Positions 61,095 through 64,000 of a stretch of 64,000 nucleotides of DNA are shown in pieces. The DNA lies in contig CBDFKQ010000012.1 of the NCBI GenBank assembly GCA_965248855.1, positions 62,001 to 126,000 of the forward strand, read 5' to 3'. Under the pieces are notes generated by a model. The model ran no database searches. It worked only from the letters and a program-made list of their open reading frames with translations, and was not told the DNA's origin. The number at the start of each line of letters is the position of its first letter. Positions within the stretch are counted from its first letter, which is position 1. The stretch comes from CBDFKQ01 sp965248855. Its GTDB lineage: Bacteria; Bacteroidota; Bacteroidia; Cytophagales; 172606-1. Made by a program: the position numbers and the translations under genes.

Positions 61095-61846
61095 TATAAT
61101 TGTGATTCTTTAATCGTTAATAACAGTTGTACAATGTACCACCCTACAAATATTTGATAAACAATTCCTAAATAAGAATTAATATAAAATTTAATTGGAA
61201 GAGAGGCTTTATACTTAATGGGCACATAAAATAAATTATAAATGTTTCGAAAAAAAGCATATGAAATTAATAAAATAGCAACAAACCCTAAGCCTACTAA
61301 TATTTCGCCGGCATTTATATTTCCATTTATAAAATTTCGACTTTTCAAAGCAAAAATAATTATAATTATATATAGTATAAACGGAAAAAGAAAAGCTTTT
61401 ACAATTGCCATGGTTTCTTTAATATGAGGAAAATAACTAAAAAAGTTATAAGCAAAAGTAATTAACATAATGCCTGTAAAAAAAATTAAAGCTGTATTAC
61501 AAATCAATAAATATTTTGAATCGACAGGGTTTACTTTAATAACTATCGCTACCATTTCCTTATGAGGAAAAAAGAAAATATATACGCAGTATATACCATA
61601 AAAGATCAAGGCAATTAATAAAACTTGTATAATTATTAAAACTATAAAAACCACATAATATATAAACGAATGTTTATCACCTCCATTCAAATAATTTATT
61701 GGCTCACCAACAATTTCTCCGGCAAATAAATAGGGAAAGAGAAAAAATAAAGAACTTATAGTTCCTCCAAACCCTAATAACACAGGAAAGAATATCAATC
61801 CCAAAGAAATTAAAATACAATAAACAAAAGGTGGGATCTTTAACAT
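61094..61846 (-). CDS. Polytopic membrane protein of unknown function in the trp operon
   Basis: 250 residues with about six membrane helices (near 8-30, 60-90, 112-132, 145-165, 177-197 and 225-243). It is very rich in Ile, Phe and Tyr. No family, transporter signature or catalytic motif is recognised. It lies 70 bases after trpG and overlaps the trpD start, so it is part of the operon and translationally coupled to trpD. A role in tryptophan or indole movement is possible from context alone. Confidence 0.7.
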   Translation of the reverse strand: MLKIPPFVYCILISLGLIFFPVLLGFGGTISSLFFLFPYLFAGEIVGEPINYLNGGDKHSFIYYVVFIVLIIIQVLLIALIFYGIYCVYIFFFPHKEMVAIVIKVNPVDSKYLLICNTALIFFTGIMLITFAYNFFSYFPHIKETMAIVKAFLFPFILYIIIIIFALKSRNFINGNINAGEILVGLGFVAILLISYAFFRNIYNLFYVPIKYKASLPIKFYINSYLGIVYQIFVGWYIVQLLLTIKESQL

Positions 61847-61916
61847 TAATCTAATTTTATTTTAAAAGTAATAAAACACTTAATATTTTTACCTATGATT
61901 ATTTAACAAATTGAAA

Positions 61917-62486
61917 TTAATTCAACCAATTTTCAATCATCTTTTTTCCAAATTCAGTTAAAATACTTTCAGGATGAAACTGAACACCTTTAACATCAAA
62001 TATTTTGTGTGAAAGTGCCATTATTTTTCCATTTTCATCAACTGCGGTAATTTCTAATTCACCGGGAACAGATTTGGGAATAACTGTCCATGAATGATAC
62101 CTGGTAGTTTTAATAATTTGTGGAATGCCTTTAAAAAGGCGATCGTTTGGATTTTTAATAATGGTGTTGGTTGCTACACCATGCAAAACATCTTCCATAT
62201 TTTCTAACTCTGCCCCAAAGCACTCACCAATAGCCTGATGACCGAGGCAAACTCCAAGAATACTTTTTGTTGAAGAATATTTTTTTAATAATTGAGGTAA
62301 TATTCCTGCATCTTCAGGCAATCCTGGTCCGGGAGATAAAAGTATTTTATCGAACTGATCTACGTCTTCAAGTAAAATTTTATCATTTCTACATACTTTT
62401 AATTTTGAACCAAAACCCAACTCTTTTATAATATGAACTAGATTATAAGTAAAACTATCATAATTATCTAAGACTAAAATTTTCAT
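61917..62486 (-). CDS. trpG: Anthranilate synthase component II (glutamine amidotransferase)
   Basis: 189 residues. The class I amidotransferase triad is in GVCLGHQAIGE (Cys) and QFHPESILTE (His and Glu); VLDNYDSFTYNLVH opens the chain. It feeds ammonia to TrpE. The usual neighbour trpE is about 660 bases upstream, separated by the antisense toxin-antitoxin pair. Some PabA/TrpG proteins serve folate too; the operon favours TrpG. Confidence 0.96.
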   Translation of the reverse strand: MKILVLDNYDSFTYNLVHIIKELGFGSKLKVCRNDKILLEDVDQFDKILLSPGPGLPEDAGILPQLLKKYSSTKSILGVCLGHQAIGECFGAELENMEDVLHGVATNTIIKNPNDRLFKGIPQIIKTTRYHSWTVIPKSVPGELEITAVDENGKIMALSHKIFDVKGVQFHPESILTEFGKKMIENWLN

Positions 62487-62519
62487 AATTTGAAAGGAAT
62501 TTTAAAATAAAAAAAACGT

Positions 62520-62527
62520 TATGTTTG
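62520..62527 (+). promoter_or_regulatory. Possible -7 box of the toxin-antitoxin pair
   Basis: TATGTTTG matches TAnnTTTG and lies 19 bases before the antitoxin ATG. A TTTG at 62489 is further upstream than usual (27 bases), so the match is incomplete. Confidence 0.35.
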
Positions 62528-62545
62528 TATATAAAAATAAAAAAT

Positions 62546-62746
62546 ATGAGTACTATAGAAAAAAGGGAAACTTTAATTAAAGAAATCCACCAAATACCGG
62601 ATTCATTTTTGGACGCCTTGTATTTACATCTTAATCAGTTAAAAAATAGTCATTCAGAAGTTAAATATATTTCAGACGAAGATTTTAATACTTCACTTAT
62701 TGAAATATCTGAAAAATATAAAGAAGTCTGGAAAGCACTCGCTTAA
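62546..62746 (+). CDS. Putative antitoxin of a Doc-type pair
   Basis: 66 residues from ATG 62546 (MSTIEKRETLIKEI); a TTG at 62525 would extend it. It has a helical N-terminal half, an acidic middle (YISDEDFNTSL) and a helical tail ending in VWKALA. This size, acidity and C-terminal helix are typical for antitoxins paired with Doc/Fic toxins. The stop is followed directly by the toxin ATG. No Phd DNA-binding domain is recognised. Confidence 0.7.
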   Translation: MSTIEKRETLIKEIHQIPDSFLDALYLHLNQLKNSHSEVKYISDEDFNTSLIEISEKYKEVWKALA

Positions 62747-63148
62747 ATGAACTACTTAACAAAAAAACAAATACTTGATATTAATAAATATCAAGTAAAA
62801 GAATATGGTGGAAATTTTGTTCCACCTTCCAATCTTCTCAATGAAGATAGATTGGATTATCTTTTGGATATTGTTAAAAGTGAAATGTTTGAACAACATC
62901 TCTATCCGGAAATTTATCATAAAGCAGGTGTTTATATGTTTAATATAATCTGTAACCATGTATTTCAAGATGGTAATAAAAGAACAGGTTTAAAATCTTC
63001 ATTGATGTTTATTCTTTTAAATGATTATCAATTATCCCGACTTATTTCAAATCAAAGCCTAATAGATTTCGTAACAGAAGTAGCTTCCGGCCATCATACT
63101 TTAGAAACCGTTCAAGATTGGTTTAAAAATAATATTATTAAAATTTAA
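62747..63148 (+). CDS. Doc-like Fic-fold toxin (death-on-curing family)
   Basis: 133 residues. The Fic core motif HVFQDGNKRTG (71-81) contains the catalytic His and the phosphate-binding NKR. The length and layout fit Doc rather than long Fic AMP-transferases. Doc phosphorylates EF-Tu in P1; this relative probably modifies a translation factor. Expressed with the antitoxin in front, opposite in direction to the trp genes, and its stop lies one base from the trpE stop. Confidence 0.88.
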   Translation: MNYLTKKQILDINKYQVKEYGGNFVPPSNLLNEDRLDYLLDIVKSEMFEQHLYPEIYHKAGVYMFNIICNHVFQDGNKRTGLKSSLMFILLNDYQLSRLISNQSLIDFVTEVASGHHTLETVQDWFKNNIIKI

Positions 63149-63149
63149 A

Positions 63150-64000
63150 CTAATCATGATCATAATCCAGATTTACAGAAGCCAATTGAACTGCTCTTCT
63201 TAAAGCTGCGATTTTATTATTTACTTCCTGCAATTCACTTTCAACTTCCGATTTAAAAACAACTCCCGCCCCTGCCTGATAAAAAAGAGAATTATCTTTA
63301 CTTAAAAAAGATCGAATCATTATTGCATGATTAAAATCACCATTAAAATCCATAAAACCAATACAACCGCCGTAAAAGCTTCGATTTGTGGTTTCATATT
63401 GATCAATTAATTGCATTGCTTTGTATTTGGGAGCACCTGATAACGTTCCTGCAGGAAAAGTATCGGCAACCAATTGTATTGGATTTGTTTCCTCGTCAAT
63501 TTCACCTGTTACTTTCGAAACTAAATGAATAACGTGTGAATAATATTGTATTTCCTTAAATTTTTCAACATTTACTTTATGGCTGTGCCTGCTTAAATCG
63601 TTTCGAGCCAAATCAACCAACATTACATGTTCAGCATTTTCTTTAGGATCGTCATATAATTTTTTTGCAATCTCGGCATCGTCTTTATCATTGCCTGAAC
63701 GTCGAAAAGTACCTGCAATCGGGTAAATAGAAGCTGATTTACCTTTTATTGAAATTTGTGTTTCCGGCGAAGAGCCAAAAATTTTAAAATTTCCATAATC
63801 AAAATAAAATAAATAAGGAGATGGATTTACAGAACGCAAAGCGCGGTAAACGTTAAATTCATCTCCCTGAAATTGTTGTTCAAAACGGCGAGATAAAACA
63901 ATTTGAAACACATCACCGATTTTGCAATGGTATCGCCCTTTTTCCAATATTTTTAAAAATTCTTCGTCAGTTACGTTTGTTTTTTCTACACCAATTGCTT
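63150..64000 (-). CDS. trpE: Anthranilate synthase component I, C-terminal part (5' end outside window)
   Basis: The frame is open at the right edge of the window; about 283 residues are visible. The first complete stretch is the chorismate-binding domain: GDVFQIVLSRRF, GSSPETQISIKG, LVDLARNDLSRHS, FPAGTLSGAPK, GGCIGFMDFNGDF and GAGVVFKSEVESE. A short TTG-initiated start near 63947 is not needed because homology continues beyond it. It makes anthranilate from chorismate with TrpG ammonia. PabB is related, but the trp context favours TrpE. Confidence 0.96.
   Translation of the reverse strand, partial: AIGVEKTNVTDEEFLKILEKGRYHCKIGDVFQIVLSRRFEQQFQGDEFNVYRALRSVNPSPYLFYFDYGNFKIFGSSPETQISIKGKSASIYPIAGTFRRSGNDKDDAEIAKKLYDDPKENAEHVMLVDLARNDLSRHSHKVNVEKFKEIQYYSHVIHLVSKVTGEIDEETNPIQLVADTFPAGTLSGAPKYKAMQLIDQYETTNRSFYGGCIGFMDFNGDFNHAIMIRSFLSKDNSLFYQAGAGVVFKSEVESELQEVNNKIAALRRAVQLASVNLDYDHD

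Overview
The window is AT-rich (roughly one third G+C by eye) and reads as a chromosome segment of a member of the Bacteroidota. Supporting signs are a TamL-type outer-membrane assembly lipoprotein, a DUF3667 zinc-ribbon membrane protein, a sigma-54 activator next to miaB, an AhpC/TSA lipoprotein with a DUF4369-like front, the short PEP carboxylase type, many lipoproteins with a Cys lipobox, weak Shine-Dalgarno signals and promoter boxes of the TTTG / TAnnTTTG type. Most genes are housekeeping or metabolic. There is one tRNA (Cys), no rRNA, no CRISPR array, no insertion sequence and no prophage.

Layout. 1-9.2 kb: the tail of a PhzF isomerase, a sterol-desaturase-like hydroxylase bracketed by two copies of the phzF 3' end plus terminator, metF, a DUF3667 protein, a two-subunit 3-oxoacid CoA-transferase, a YceI protein, and two exported proteins of unknown role, one a seven-repeat lipoprotein. 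9.2-16.7 kb: a TPR histidine kinase with LytTR response regulator, a CCA-adding-enzyme homologue, a large AddB-like PD-(D/E)XK nuclease and a stand-alone receiver. 17-21.8 kb: a same-strand block mpl, exonuclease, sufS, sufE, SufT-like (DUF59) and bacilliredoxin, which fits Fe-S cluster assembly and thiol redox. 22-32.5 kb: TlpA-like lipoprotein, two Nudix hydrolases, a HTH/S24-like regulator, a GT22-like mannosyltransferase, cmk, ispH, a ygiBC-like lipoprotein/ATP-grasp pair and rnhB. 32.6-42 kb: tRNA-Cys, an exported protein, ppc, a GNAT/nitrilase fusion, an M61 peptidase, a decayed higB with intact higA, and ahcY. 42-53.3 kb: MsbA-like exporter, GT2, FkbM methyltransferase, sigma-54 activator and miaB in one run, then an exported protein, tamL, an rRNA methyltransferase, a repeat-rich gap and a DUF1573 protein. 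53.5-56.7 kb: an argD-like aminotransferase and a GAF protein with five 42-residue coiled-coil repeats.

56.8-64 kb holds a tryptophan operon on the minus strand in the order trpE, trpG, trpD, trpC, trpF, trpB. It is interrupted in three places: a Phd/Doc-like toxin-antitoxin pair sits antisense between trpE and trpG, an unrecognised polytopic membrane protein overlaps trpD, and a small protein resembling the Bacteroidota type VI secretion tube protein TssD/Hcp lies tightly between trpD and trpC. trpA is not found after trpB, where a strong terminator ends the operon. These insertions are the most unusual part of the window.

Intergenic DNA carries many long AT-rich hairpins. Several share the core TTTATCAATAT, and one 53-bp direct repeat flanks two GC-rich palindromes near 52.5 kb; together they look like a dispersed repeat family rather than only terminators.
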